Of a stretch of DNA of 64,000 nucleotides, positions 53,371 through 61,814 are shown piece by piece. A program made the translations under genes and the position numbers. The first letter of the stretch is position 1, and the number at the start of each line of letters is the position of its first letter. This DNA comes from JACNJF01 sp050288105 (GTDB lineage Bacteria > Pseudomonadota > Gammaproteobacteria > GCA-001735895): the NCBI GenBank assembly GCA_050288105.1, contig JBNKDE010000016.1:1-64000 (forward strand), written 5' to 3'. The notes below the pieces were generated by a model. It saw only the letters and a list, made by a program, of their open reading frames with translations. It had not been told where the DNA came from and made no database searches.

Positions 53371-54084
53371 ATGACAACCCTGGCAACCAAGCCACATACC
53401 GAACCGGCAGTTTATGTTTACGAAGCACCGTTGCGACTCTGGCACTGGATAAATGCACTAGCTATTGTCGTACTCTGTGTAACCGGCTATTTCATCGGTA
53501 GTCCGCTGCCAACGATGCCCGGTGAAGCGAGTGAAAACTTTTTGATGGGGTATATCCGCTTCGCGCATTTTGCAGCGGCATATATCTTCGCCATTGGTTT
53601 TCTGTTTCGTATCTACTGGGCATTTGCAGGAAACACGCATGCACGCCAGATCTTTCTTCCATCTATCTTTAAGGGAGAATTCTGGGATGGAGCATGGCAT
53701 GAGTTGAAATGGTATTTCTTCCTCACCAAAGAGCCGCGTAAATATATAGGGCATAATCCATTGGCGATATTCGCGATGCATATCCTGTTTGTGTGGGCTG
53801 TCCTGTTTATGATCATCACTGGGTTTGCGCTTTACGGTGAAGGTGCCGGCTATGACAGCTGGCAACACACCATGTTCTCATCCTGGGTGATTCCTTTATT
53901 TGGACAGAGCCAGGACGTGCACACCTGGCATCATATGATTATGTGGGTGATCATCTGCTTCATCATGACGCATATCTATGTCGCGATTCGTGAAGACATC
54001 ATGTCGCGCCAGAGTCTGGTGAGTACCATGATCAGTGGCTGGCGTACGTTTAAGGATAATCGGGCGCCGGATGATGAGCATTAA
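53371..54084 (+). CDS. hupC: Ni/Fe-hydrogenase b-type cytochrome subunit HupC
   Basis: A 237-residue membrane di-heme cytochrome b with four helices. The His ligands are likely in RLWHWINALAIV, RFAHFAAAYIFAIGF and WHHMIMWVII. It takes electrons from HupS to quinone. It starts 12 bp after hupL and is followed by a strong terminator, closing the operon. Confidence 0.96.
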   Translation: MTTLATKPHTEPAVYVYEAPLRLWHWINALAIVVLCVTGYFIGSPLPTMPGEASENFLMGYIRFAHFAAAYIFAIGFLFRIYWAFAGNTHARQIFLPSIFKGEFWDGAWHELKWYFFLTKEPRKYIGHNPLAIFAMHILFVWAVLFMIITGFALYGEGAGYDSWQHTMFSSWVIPLFGQSQDVHTWHHMIMWVIICFIMTHIYVAIREDIMSRQSLVSTMISGWRTFKDNRAPDDEH

Positions 54085-54126
54085 TGCCATAACCATTAAT
54101 CTTCAACTGATTTAATGGGTTTTTTG

Positions 54127-54156
54127 GTCCCGGTGCTTTGCCGGGACTTTTTTTTT
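54127..54156 (+). terminator. Rho-independent terminator of hupSLC
   Basis: GTCCCGG (54127-54133) pairs with CCGGGAC (54141-54147) over a TGCTTTG loop, followed by nine T residues. It lies 42 bp after the hupC stop. Confidence 0.95.
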
Positions 54157-54198
54157 GTATCAGGAAGTAACTGAAATCATCCAAATGAGTTGGCGCTG

Positions 54199-54570
54199 TC
54201 ATTCGATTTCTTTTGCGTTTTCCAGAATTAATTCACCTATACCGATATTTAAAGATGCTTGTATCTCTACCGGCTTACTGATTGGTATTTTGGTTATGTA
54301 GAGTTGTTTTGCTTCTTCTTCGTCTGTTGGGAAAAATGGAGCACCTGGTTCCGAATGGAAAAAGAAGTCGCCAGATAATACGCCGCATTTAGGGCAGGTA
54401 TTTACAAAATATCTCTGCGCCGTCGTCTTTGAGTATCTGAGTTTAAAAGATGGCACTCTACTCTGGATGTAGTGCGTGACCTCATTAGGTTTGCTTTCTA
54501 CTTCTGATAATATGCAAACCTGCTCTTCAGCGTCCTCAATATGTGGTGCAAGTAATGCTATCTCAGGCAT
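54199..54570 (-). CDS. Hypothetical protein with a lone CPKC pair
   Basis: A 123-residue soluble protein. It has a TCPKCGVLSGDFFFHSEPGAPFFP segment in parts, a single CxxC pair that could hold half of a zinc site, and a hydrophobic end (NIGIGELILENAK). I do not recognise the family. It lies just after the hydrogenase island in the accessory stretch, in a position and size typical of recently gained genes. Confidence 0.5.
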   Translation of the reverse strand: MPEIALLAPHIEDAEEQVCILSEVESKPNEVTHYIQSRVPSFKLRYSKTTAQRYFVNTCPKCGVLSGDFFFHSEPGAPFFPTDEEEAKQLYITKIPISKPVEIQASLNIGIGELILENAKEIE

Positions 54571-54657
54571 TTTTGCCTAGCATTTCCAGCAATTTACCAC
54601 CTTTCCAATCAAATAAAGTGGTGGATGTATTTTCAAACTGTCGCTAGCCATATTTAC

Positions 54658-54689
54658 GCAGTTAAAGGGGTCGGCAGTTAAAGGGGGCG
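54658..54689. repeat. Tandem 16-bp repeat with left terminal motif of the transposase element
   Basis: GCAGTTAAAGGGGTCG is followed directly by the same 16 bases with one change. The motif AAAGGGGTCGG (54664-54674) returns in inverted orientation on the far side of the transposase gene, at 55502-55512. The two copies may mark the element ends. The rest of 54571-54770 shows no gene. Confidence 0.55.
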
Positions 54690-54770
54690 GGGTTACATGA
54701 GAATACCTCGCAACTTAATGATATCGTATATACTTAGGAAAGCGAGATATAACTAGGAAAAGGAGTTTCT

Positions 54771-55473
54771 ATGCCAAGAAAATCAAGGATGTATTTACCG
54801 GGTATACCAAGTCACGTTGTTCAGCGAGGAAATGATCGAAACCCTTGCTTCTTCGAAGAAGAAAATTATTTGTTCTTTCTGGATTGCCTGGAGGATGCCT
54901 GTGGACGTTATGATGTTGCCATTCACGCCTATGTATTGATGACCAATCATATTCACCTGTTAATGACGCCCAGTACAGAATCTGGAATATCTCGAGTGAT
55001 GCAACTGTTGGGAAATCGTTATGTTCAATACATTAACAAAAAATACAGGAAAACAGGTACGCTTTGGGAAGGTCGCCATAAGGCTAGTTTGAATGATGCC
55101 GAGCAGTATTTGGTAACTTGTTACAGATATATTGAAATGAATCCTGATCGAGCGAATATGGTTGACCATCCTGATGATTACCAATGGTCTAGCTATCATT
55201 GTCATACGACAGGCAGTCCTGCGAGCATTATCAATGATCACGAGGTATTCCTTCGAATAGCATCAACACCAGAAGCGCGAATGTATTGTTATCGAGAGCT
55301 GTTTCGTACAGATAGATCTTGATGCTAGAGATGTCCATGATGTGCGTAAAGCAGTGACATTTTCTGTACCGCTGGGAAATAATCACTTTAAAGAACGTAT
55401 AGAGGCAACATTGGGTAAATCCGTTGGTTACACCGCACGGGGAAGGCCAAAAACTGGATTGGTTCGGAGATAG
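54771..55473 (+). pseudogene. REP-associated (IS200-like Y1) transposase, frameshifted
   Basis: The frame up to 55322 encodes the Y1 transposase: SHVVQRGNDRNPCFF, the HUH motif HIHLLMTP, WEGRHKASLND, and the Tyr region CYRYIEMNPDRANM. It stops at 55320-55322, but the family C-end continues in the next frame (LDARDVHDVRKAV, NNHFKERIEATLGK, GRPKTG) to TAG at 55471-55473. The shift lies at a tandem AGATAGAT near 55311-55318; removing one AGAT restores TDLDAR. The element is therefore recently broken. Confidence 0.9.
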
Positions 55474-55494
55474 ATTAGTTGATAATAATTCCCA

Positions 55495-55570
55495 TGTACC
55501 TCCGACCCCTTTCGCTCGCCTCCTTTCGCTCGCTTGTACCTCCGACCCCTCTCGCTCGCTTTCGCTCGCG
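55495..55570. repeat. Two imperfect tandem repeats rich in TTTCGCTCGC
   Basis: Unit 1 (55495-55534) and unit 2 (55535-55570) both start TGTACCTCCGACCCC and then repeat TTTCGCTCGC. Unit 1 contains the inverted AAAGGGGTCGG motif of the left side. They form the right end of the transposase element. Confidence 0.65.
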
Positions 55571-55587
55571 TAATGCAGGATAAACAC

Positions 55588-55939
55588 ATGGAAACTTGTG
55601 CTTGCTGCGGCTACAAAACTATCGAAAAAAAATAACTATGAAATATGCCCTGTTTGCTACTGGGAAGATGATCCAGTACAAGTAGCAGATCCTTGGTTTG
55701 AAGGTGGTGCAGATCACCCATCTTTATTTGTAGCCCAAAGTAACTACAAAAAATATGGAGCAATGGAACAGCGATTTAGGGGTAGCGTTCGGCCGGTTAC
55801 TTCTGGTGACATGAAAGATCAAAACTGGCGCGAGTTAAGTGAAAGTGACAAGGAGTTTTCTACAACCCCAAATGAATTAGAAAGGGTTTGGGGTACACGA
55901 CACCAAATTTCTTATAATTATTGGGAGAGAAACGCATAA
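55588..55939 (+). pseudogene. CPCC-type cysteine-rich protein, frameshifted in a poly-A run
   Basis: An ATG at 55588 opens METCACCGYKTIEKK and stops at TAA. From the next frame the protein continues NYEICPVCYWEDDPVQVADPWFEGGADHPSL, the rest of the CPCC domain, to TAA at 55937-55939. The split is at eight A residues (55625-55632). Seven A residues would join the halves in frame (IEKNNYEICP). CPCC proteins occur as small immunity-like genes. It could be a mutation, an assembly error, or slippage. The stop codon lies within an attC-like site. Confidence 0.8.
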
Positions 55940-56000
55940 CCAGGCTCTCCACAGGACTTCGGCGCGATCGCGCCTCTTACTGTGAGCTTAAACGTTAGGT
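55934..56000 (+). other. attC-like recombination site after the CPCC gene
   Basis: The 67-bp stretch begins GCATAAC (55934-55940) and ends GTTAGGT (55994-56000), the inverse core sites of integron cassettes (RYYYAAC and GTTRRRY), with one mismatch on the left. Inner arms CAGGCTC (55941-55947) and GAGCTTA (55984-55990), then CACAG (55950-55954) and CTGTG (55980-55984) pair, around the palindrome GGCGCGATCGCGCC (55961-55974). The cassette gene ends inside the left core (stop TAA), as is usual. No integrase gene is seen. Confidence 0.6.
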
Positions 56001-56030
56001 CGACGAAATGGAGTTCATGTCTGGGAATTA

Positions 56031-58394
56031 CTAGCAAAAGTGATTTTTACTCTCCATTAATGCTTCAAAAGCAGCCAGCTCGACCGGTTTGCTAAACAGG
56101 TAACCCTGGTAGACATGGCAGCCCTGTTGTTCGAGAAATGCTCTTTGCGCATCTGTTTCCACACCTTCGGCAATGAGTTTCAGGCCCAGGCTACCTGCCA
56201 TCTGGATGATGGTTTGCACCACCACGGAATCGTTGACGTTGTCAGGCAGGTTACGGATGAATGAGCCATCGATCTTGAGCTGGTCCAGTGGCAGCCGCGT
56301 CAGGTAGGACAGAGACGAATATCCGGTGCCGAAATCATCCATCGAGAAACCGACACCGAGTGCTTTGAGTATGCGCATTTTTTCGATGGAATCCTGAACA
56401 TTCACCAGTACCAGCGTTTCGGTGAGCTCCAGCTTGAGGTGGTGGACGGGTGCGCCTGAAGTCTTTAGTGCCTGTTTGACCTGATAGATGAAATCTTTCT
56501 GGCGGAACTGGATAGCGCTGACATTCACCGCAAGATCAAGATGTTGTTTGTCGGGATCCTGTGACCATTTCGCCAGTTGCTGACAGGCGTTTTCCAGTAC
56601 CCATTGACCGAGTGGCAGGATCAGTCCGGTTTCTTCAGCCAGCGGGATGAACTGTCCAGGCGGCATTAATCCCTTTTGCGGATGTTGCCAGCGCACCAGG
56701 GCTTCGGCAGCGATAATCTGGTTTTGCTTATCCACCTGTGCCTGATAGTGCAGAACAAAGTTTTCGTTCTGAAGACTTAAGCGCAGTTCGGTTTCCATTT
56801 CGGCGCGCGCCGCCAGTTTTGCCTGCGTTTCGGGGTCAAAGAAGCGTAGCGTATTACGTCCTGCGGTTTTTGCCTGGTACATGGCGATATCCGCCTGTTT
56901 TAATAGTTCATCCACCGAGTCTTCACTACCGTTAAACAACGTGGCACCAATACTGGGGGTACTGTGGTGCAGGCGGTCGGCAATCTGGTAGGGTTGGTTG
57001 AGTACTGAGATAATCTTTTCGCCCACCAGTTTGGCGTGCGCGGCGGCTTCCGCCAGTGTCTGGCTTAAATCTTCCAGTATGATGACAAATTCGTCGCCGC
57101 CCAGGCGTGAGATGGTATCGCCATCACGTACGCAAGTGCCGAGGCGCGAGGCGACTTCAATGAGTAATTTGTCGCCGATATCGTGCCCACTGGTGTCGTT
57201 GAGGATTTTGAAGTTATCCAGGTCGATAAACAATAATGCGCCCATATTGCGGCTGCGCACGCTACCCAGCGCTGCCTGGTGCAGGCGGTCGAGTAGCAGC
57301 CTTCTGTTTGGCAGTTTGGTGAGTAAGTCGTAATAAGCCAGGTGCTCGATCTGCTTTTCCGCTTCTTTACGTTCGGTGATATCCTGCAGCGTTCCGATAT
57401 GTTGAACCAGATTGCCGCTGTTATCGAACACCGCCACCCAGCGATTATTCACCCAACGCACTTCACCGTTCGGTCGCATAATACGAAATTCCTGCTCGGA
57501 ATCGCCCTGCGTCTGGCGTGATACCTGAACCGCTTTTTCCAGTACCGCCACGTCATCGGGATGGATGAGCTGATAGGCCTGCTCAATGCTGGGTGTTGCG
57601 GGATCGCGTCCCAGTATTTTGAAAATTTCTTCGGACCAGAATAACTCACCGCTACTGACATCATGCCACCAGTTGCCAACGTGGGCGATGTGCTGGGCTT
57701 CCAGCAGCAATTGTTGCTTTTCGTGGATGACGCCCATCATGGCGTTGAAACTCTGGCCCAGCCTGGCGACTTCATCGTTGCCGCTGGCGGGTACCCGGTA
57801 TTTAAAATCGCCACTGCTGCGCACATGTTCCGCCGCGCGCGTGAGGGTGGCGATGGGGCGGACGATCATGCGGCGCAGTACTGTAAATTGTGCAATGCTG
57901 GCTAGCAATAGAATGAGCGCACCTGCAGCGAATAACCAGACAGCCTGACGCGTTTGTTCATTCAGTTGCGCCAGATCCATGCTAATGCGCAGATGGGCTC
58001 CGCTATGCAGCGATTGCAGTAGTACTACACGGTGCTCTTCAATATAAATACCATCCTCGCGCTGGGTGATGATATCCGGCATGGTTTTCTGGTTACGGCT
58101 AAAACTGGCGAGGATATGACCGTTATCCAGGTAGATACCAGCCTGCAGGATCTGAGGATTGGCGCGCAAGGTATCCAGTACCTCCTGCGCACGTTGATGG
58201 TCCTGGAAGGCGACGGCAGCATCGCTACCTACCGAGATGAGTTGCGCATAGGGTTGCATGATGCGTTGCGCACGGCTCTCCAGTGTCACGCTCTGGTAGA
58301 TAGCTAGCCCAATACCAGCGACCAGGTAAGCGAGTAAGACCGAACTCCAAAGCACCAGTGCTAGTCTGTTCTGTATATTTAACTGGCTAAACAT
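56031..58394 (-). CDS. Membrane GGDEF-EAL protein with PAS domain
   Basis: A 787-residue c-di-GMP protein. Two membrane segments (about 10-35 and 150-172) flank a periplasmic sensor. HAMP follows (RPIATLTRAAEHVRSSGD), then PAS (about 230-345, WWHDVSSGELFWSEEIFKILG in parts), GGDEF (about 350-520) and EAL (about 530-780). GGDEF keeps DLDNFKILND and GGDEF; EAL keeps EALVRWQHPQ and the DDFGTGYSS and AEGVET segments, so both can be active. It ends the TonB receptor-YfiR operon, which suggests that the sensor reads the state of the periplasm or of the YfiR protein. Confidence 0.94.
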   Translation of the reverse strand: MFSQLNIQNRLALVLWSSVLLAYLVAGIGLAIYQSVTLESRAQRIMQPYAQLISVGSDAAVAFQDHQRAQEVLDTLRANPQILQAGIYLDNGHILASFSRNQKTMPDIITQREDGIYIEEHRVVLLQSLHSGAHLRISMDLAQLNEQTRQAVWLFAAGALILLLASIAQFTVLRRMIVRPIATLTRAAEHVRSSGDFKYRVPASGNDEVARLGQSFNAMMGVIHEKQQLLLEAQHIAHVGNWWHDVSSGELFWSEEIFKILGRDPATPSIEQAYQLIHPDDVAVLEKAVQVSRQTQGDSEQEFRIMRPNGEVRWVNNRWVAVFDNSGNLVQHIGTLQDITERKEAEKQIEHLAYYDLLTKLPNRRLLLDRLHQAALGSVRSRNMGALLFIDLDNFKILNDTSGHDIGDKLLIEVASRLGTCVRDGDTISRLGGDEFVIILEDLSQTLAEAAAHAKLVGEKIISVLNQPYQIADRLHHSTPSIGATLFNGSEDSVDELLKQADIAMYQAKTAGRNTLRFFDPETQAKLAARAEMETELRLSLQNENFVLHYQAQVDKQNQIIAAEALVRWQHPQKGLMPPGQFIPLAEETGLILPLGQWVLENACQQLAKWSQDPDKQHLDLAVNVSAIQFRQKDFIYQVKQALKTSGAPVHHLKLELTETLVLVNVQDSIEKMRILKALGVGFSMDDFGTGYSSLSYLTRLPLDQLKIDGSFIRNLPDNVNDSVVVQTIIQMAGSLGLKLIAEGVETDAQRAFLEQQGCHVYQGYLFSKPVELAAFEALMESKNHFC

Positions 58395-58397
58395 CGG

Positions 58398-59084
58398 CTA
58401 ACGTATCCTTCTGATTTTTCCATCGACAATGATGTCGTTGGAAACCTCCAGAACCTTAGTCTGGATGGATAAAGACGCGGCGCGTGCCTGATCCAGGTTG
58501 ACGCTAAATTTTACATAGTCCCCAACATCGAACTGAATCATGCCGCCTTCGCTTAAAAAATCGGGTGCATTGCTTACCGTAAGCACGGGCAGTTTTTCCA
58601 GTTTTTTGAGTGCTGCACGACGTGTCACACTCAGTTTATAGGCGATGTACAGGATCTGGCATTGTGGCGCTTGCGCAATATCGGTGATTCGAGCGACCGC
58701 AAAACGACGACCCTGCTCAATGCGCCCTTTGAGGGTTTTTTCCAGGATATCTCCAAACGGGTCGTTACCCAGTATGCAGATCTGCCAGGGTGAGTGATCA
58801 TCATTAAAGGTGTCTTCTGGCCAGGAAATGTAACGCGCGAAATTACTCAGGAAGGCGACTTCAACCTGACGTGCATCGACCTTGGTGGATGCCTGGGCTT
58901 TTGCACATGGTGGCAGGGTTAGCAGTAGCAATGAACAAAACAGCGCAAGCCAGTAAAAAACAGATTTACTCAGGTTTAGTTCGATGCCCCTTTGCGCGTT
59001 GCCGATGAGCCTGAAGATCCGTTTCATTGCCTTGCGGTATGAATGATTCCGTATTGTTGTAGCGAGGCCTCCCTGTTGCATCAT
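58398..59084 (-). CDS. YfiR-family (DUF4154) periplasmic protein
   Basis: A 228-residue protein with a signal-like N-terminus (hydrophobic helix about 42-58) and a YfiR/DUF4154 domain: VEVAFLSNFARYISWPED, CILGNDPFGDIL, and SEGGMIQFDVG. In Pseudomonas YfiR is a periplasmic inhibitor of the diguanylate cyclase YfiN; the same control of the GGDEF-EAL protein encoded 3 bp downstream is probable. It overlaps the receptor stop by one base. The true start may be the Met at residue 15. Confidence 0.88.
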   Translation of the reverse strand: MMQQGGLATTIRNHSYRKAMKRIFRLIGNAQRGIELNLSKSVFYWLALFCSLLLLTLPPCAKAQASTKVDARQVEVAFLSNFARYISWPEDTFNDDHSPWQICILGNDPFGDILEKTLKGRIEQGRRFAVARITDIAQAPQCQILYIAYKLSVTRRAALKKLEKLPVLTVSNAPDFLSEGGMIQFDVGDYVKFSVNLDQARAASLSIQTKVLEVSNDIIVDGKIRRIR

Positions 59085-61465
59085 TAAAACCTGGTGGATA
59101 GCGTAAGCAGATACTCGCGTGGCCGACTACGAGTGCTCTGCGAGGGACGGTACTGTTCGTTGGTCAGGTTCTTGCCCATCAAATCCAGTTTCATGTGCTG
59201 TCCCTGCCAGTTAAAGGAGTACCCCAGCTTTGCATTGAACAGGGTGTAACTCTGGCGCGATGATGGCGGGCTGTCTGGTTGCAGCGTCTGGTCCTTTACC
59301 AGATTAAAGCCAGCGGCGATATAAAGACTGTGCTGCGGATCATGCGAGAAATCATAGCGGGTCCACAGATTGGCAAGGTGCGGCGCGCTCATCTGCAGCG
59401 GCGCATCATGAAAGCGTGTCACGTTGCGGTAATTTTCCTGTCCGGCGGCATCCAGTGTGGACGGGTCCAGGGCCAGGGTGGCGTCATCGTTACCGCTGAA
59501 TTCGGTGATGCGCGCATCCATGTAGCTGTAGGAAAAATAAAGCTGCCAGTTGTCGCTCAGCGTAGCTGTGGTGTCAAACTCGAAACCGGTAGAGCGTTGC
59601 TCACCGCTTTGTACATTATAAATCACCACCGAACCACCACTGTCGGTATGCGCGAGATCGTTCACGATATTGCGGTTGCGAATATCGAACAGGGTGAGCG
59701 TGCCTGACAGCTTGCCGCCCAGCAGTTCAGCCTTGATACCGATATCGTAACCTTTACCTTCGGTGGGAACTGCTACAGAGGTGCTCATGTCTGGATTCAG
59801 CAGAAGCTGTGATGCCGGTACAAAGGATTCCGCATACGAGGCGAAAAAAGAGACTTGCGGGTTAAGTTTGTACAACAGGCCATATTGCGGGGTGACTTTG
59901 CTATCAGAAAACTCGGGTCCGACCTGTTGTGTCAGGTGGTTGGTGAGCTGGTTGGATGTCTGGGTATGGCGTATCCCGGCCAGTAATAATAAGCGGTCAT
60001 CAAGGAAACCAAAGGTCGTGCCCGCATAAATCGATTTGTCGACGTAGGACACACTGTTGTCGGTAGCATTTTCGGTCAGTGCTGCACGCGATACGGAAGT
60101 GTTGCGGTCCCAGCTGGATGGATCGCTCAAATCCCACAGCGGGAATGGTGAAGCCGTCGGGTCGCTTCCCAGTAACGGGTCATTCGGGGCCTGCGCAGCC
60201 CAGTCATCGAAGCTGCGATCAACGTATTGCGCACCGAGCAGGACACGCAGGCTGTTGTGCTCAAATTGATATTCGCCAACGGCGTGCACGTCATAGCTTT
60301 CGCCCTCATTGCTATAAGTCTGTCCCCTGACTCGTCGCCCCTGTAGCAGGGTGCTATTGTCTGACATACCGAAGTTACCCGTCGCCAGTGCGTCGATCTC
60401 GTAATCCTGCTGGCTAAATCCTGTGCGCAGGTTCCAGTGCTCATCAAGCATAATATCGATCCAGGAACTCAGGCTTTGTGTTTCGCTGGTACGGTAGTCG
60501 GTATAAGCCATACTGTTCCAGTTATCAGCGAGTATAGGTACGGCTACCCCCGCCAGGTTTGGGTCGGCTGCGGTCGGTATTACCCCGCTCTGGGTGCCGT
60601 AACCCGGTTTCTGCATTAACTGCGGGGATTCATCTTTGGAATATCTTTCGTATTTAACAGCAACACTGACGCGCTCGTTGGGTTGCCATAACAGGGAAGG
60701 GGAAAAGTTCCAGGAATGGGCATCGTAAGGCTCCCAGTAATGCATGTCCTCGTCGTAGGAACTGGCCAGCCTGAAAAACAGTTTGTCAGCGAGTCGTGTG
60801 TTGATATCGGCATCCAGTCTGTACTGGTCGTAAGATCCATAGCTGATATCAGCGCTTGCACTGGGGCGAGCTTGCGGTGTTTTGGTGATGACATTAACAA
60901 TACCGCCGGGGGCTACCTGTCCGTAAAGGAATGACGCCGGGCCTTTTACAATTTCTACGCGTTCGATATTGGTAAAGTCAAAGATCGATGGACCGTTGAA
61001 TCCATCCCGCAGCACCTGAATATTACCCTTGCTGCCGCTGACTGCAAATCCGCGAATTGCCAGGTTGGCATTGCCTTCGTTGAAATCGTTGCTGCGATAG
61101 GTAACACCAGGAGAGTAACGCGCGATATCGAACAGGTTGCGCGGCTTCTGGTCGGCAATAAAAGCATCGGTAAAAGCCTGTATCGCGAAAGGCAGGTCTT
61201 TGATTGGTGCATCGAAACGCGATGCCGATACAGCGTTGGATGCACGGTAGCCGTTATCCAGGTAGCTGGCGACATCAAACGGGGTAACCCGGATTTGTGT
61301 CAGCTCATTGATGTCGAGGTCGGAAATGTTGTCTTGCAGGCCAGGGGTATTGCTTTGATCGTCGCTGGCAGCCTGTGCGACTAATGGATACAGCACAAGC
61401 GAGCCGAACACCAGAATGATGGGTGCTAATGTCTGGGTGTTGATGACAGGTTTGTTATTCGTCAT
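59084..61465 (-). CDS. TonB-dependent siderophore-type receptor
   Basis: A 793-residue receptor with a signal peptide (to about residue 34), a plug (about 65-200, FAIQAFTDAF, QRGF-like AIRGFAVSG, and GGIVNVITKTP), and a barrel ending in LLTLSTRF. The plug follows the siderophore-receptor pattern. No siderophore synthesis genes are present, so it likely takes up xenosiderophores or another ligand. It starts an operon with the YfiR-like and GGDEF-EAL genes. Confidence 0.93.
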   Translation of the reverse strand: MTNNKPVINTQTLAPIILVFGSLVLYPLVAQAASDDQSNTPGLQDNISDLDINELTQIRVTPFDVASYLDNGYRASNAVSASRFDAPIKDLPFAIQAFTDAFIADQKPRNLFDIARYSPGVTYRSNDFNEGNANLAIRGFAVSGSKGNIQVLRDGFNGPSIFDFTNIERVEIVKGPASFLYGQVAPGGIVNVITKTPQARPSASADISYGSYDQYRLDADINTRLADKLFFRLASSYDEDMHYWEPYDAHSWNFSPSLLWQPNERVSVAVKYERYSKDESPQLMQKPGYGTQSGVIPTAADPNLAGVAVPILADNWNSMAYTDYRTSETQSLSSWIDIMLDEHWNLRTGFSQQDYEIDALATGNFGMSDNSTLLQGRRVRGQTYSNEGESYDVHAVGEYQFEHNSLRVLLGAQYVDRSFDDWAAQAPNDPLLGSDPTASPFPLWDLSDPSSWDRNTSVSRAALTENATDNSVSYVDKSIYAGTTFGFLDDRLLLLAGIRHTQTSNQLTNHLTQQVGPEFSDSKVTPQYGLLYKLNPQVSFFASYAESFVPASQLLLNPDMSTSVAVPTEGKGYDIGIKAELLGGKLSGTLTLFDIRNRNIVNDLAHTDSGGSVVIYNVQSGEQRSTGFEFDTTATLSDNWQLYFSYSYMDARITEFSGNDDATLALDPSTLDAAGQENYRNVTRFHDAPLQMSAPHLANLWTRYDFSHDPQHSLYIAAGFNLVKDQTLQPDSPPSSRQSYTLFNAKLGYSFNWQGQHMKLDLMGKNLTNEQYRPSQSTRSRPREYLLTLSTRF

Positions 61466-61770
61466 CCAGGAATATCTGCCTGTTGTTTTAAAATACTTCC
61501 TAGTTCCCTAATGCATTTCGGATTTAATAAAACAGGTCCAGAAAAACTACCTCATGACTGTTTTTACATCAGATTTGCTCATCAGCTTCTAGTATAAGAA
61601 GTTAATTTCGAAAGTATAGGTAACATCCACTATGACGGCTGCTATTTTAGGGTTTTTTGATTTTACGCAGTCGTTCGGGATGTTTTTGCGCGGTAGACGG
61701 TGGTTTTATTGCGTAGCGAAGGACAGGGAAGAAGTCTGCACAGGTCGTAAATTATTACGATTACCGTAGA

Positions 61771-61799
61771 AGCAGCGCAAATGTGACATTCGCGCTGCT
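61771..61799. other. Perfect stem-loop in the 61466-61814 gap
   Basis: AGCAGCGC (61771-61778) pairs with GCGCTGCT (61792-61799), with AATGT/ACATT also pairing inside. No T tract follows on either strand, so a transcript 3' hairpin or bidirectional weak terminator is possible. Otherwise the 349-bp gap between the DUF4139 gene end and the receptor start holds no gene. Confidence 0.5.
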
Positions 61800-61814
61800 G
61801 TAAATCAAACCGGT

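Noticed and set aside
54658..54689. CRISPR-like repeat
   Set aside because: Only two adjacent copies without a spacer; no cas genes or array in the window.
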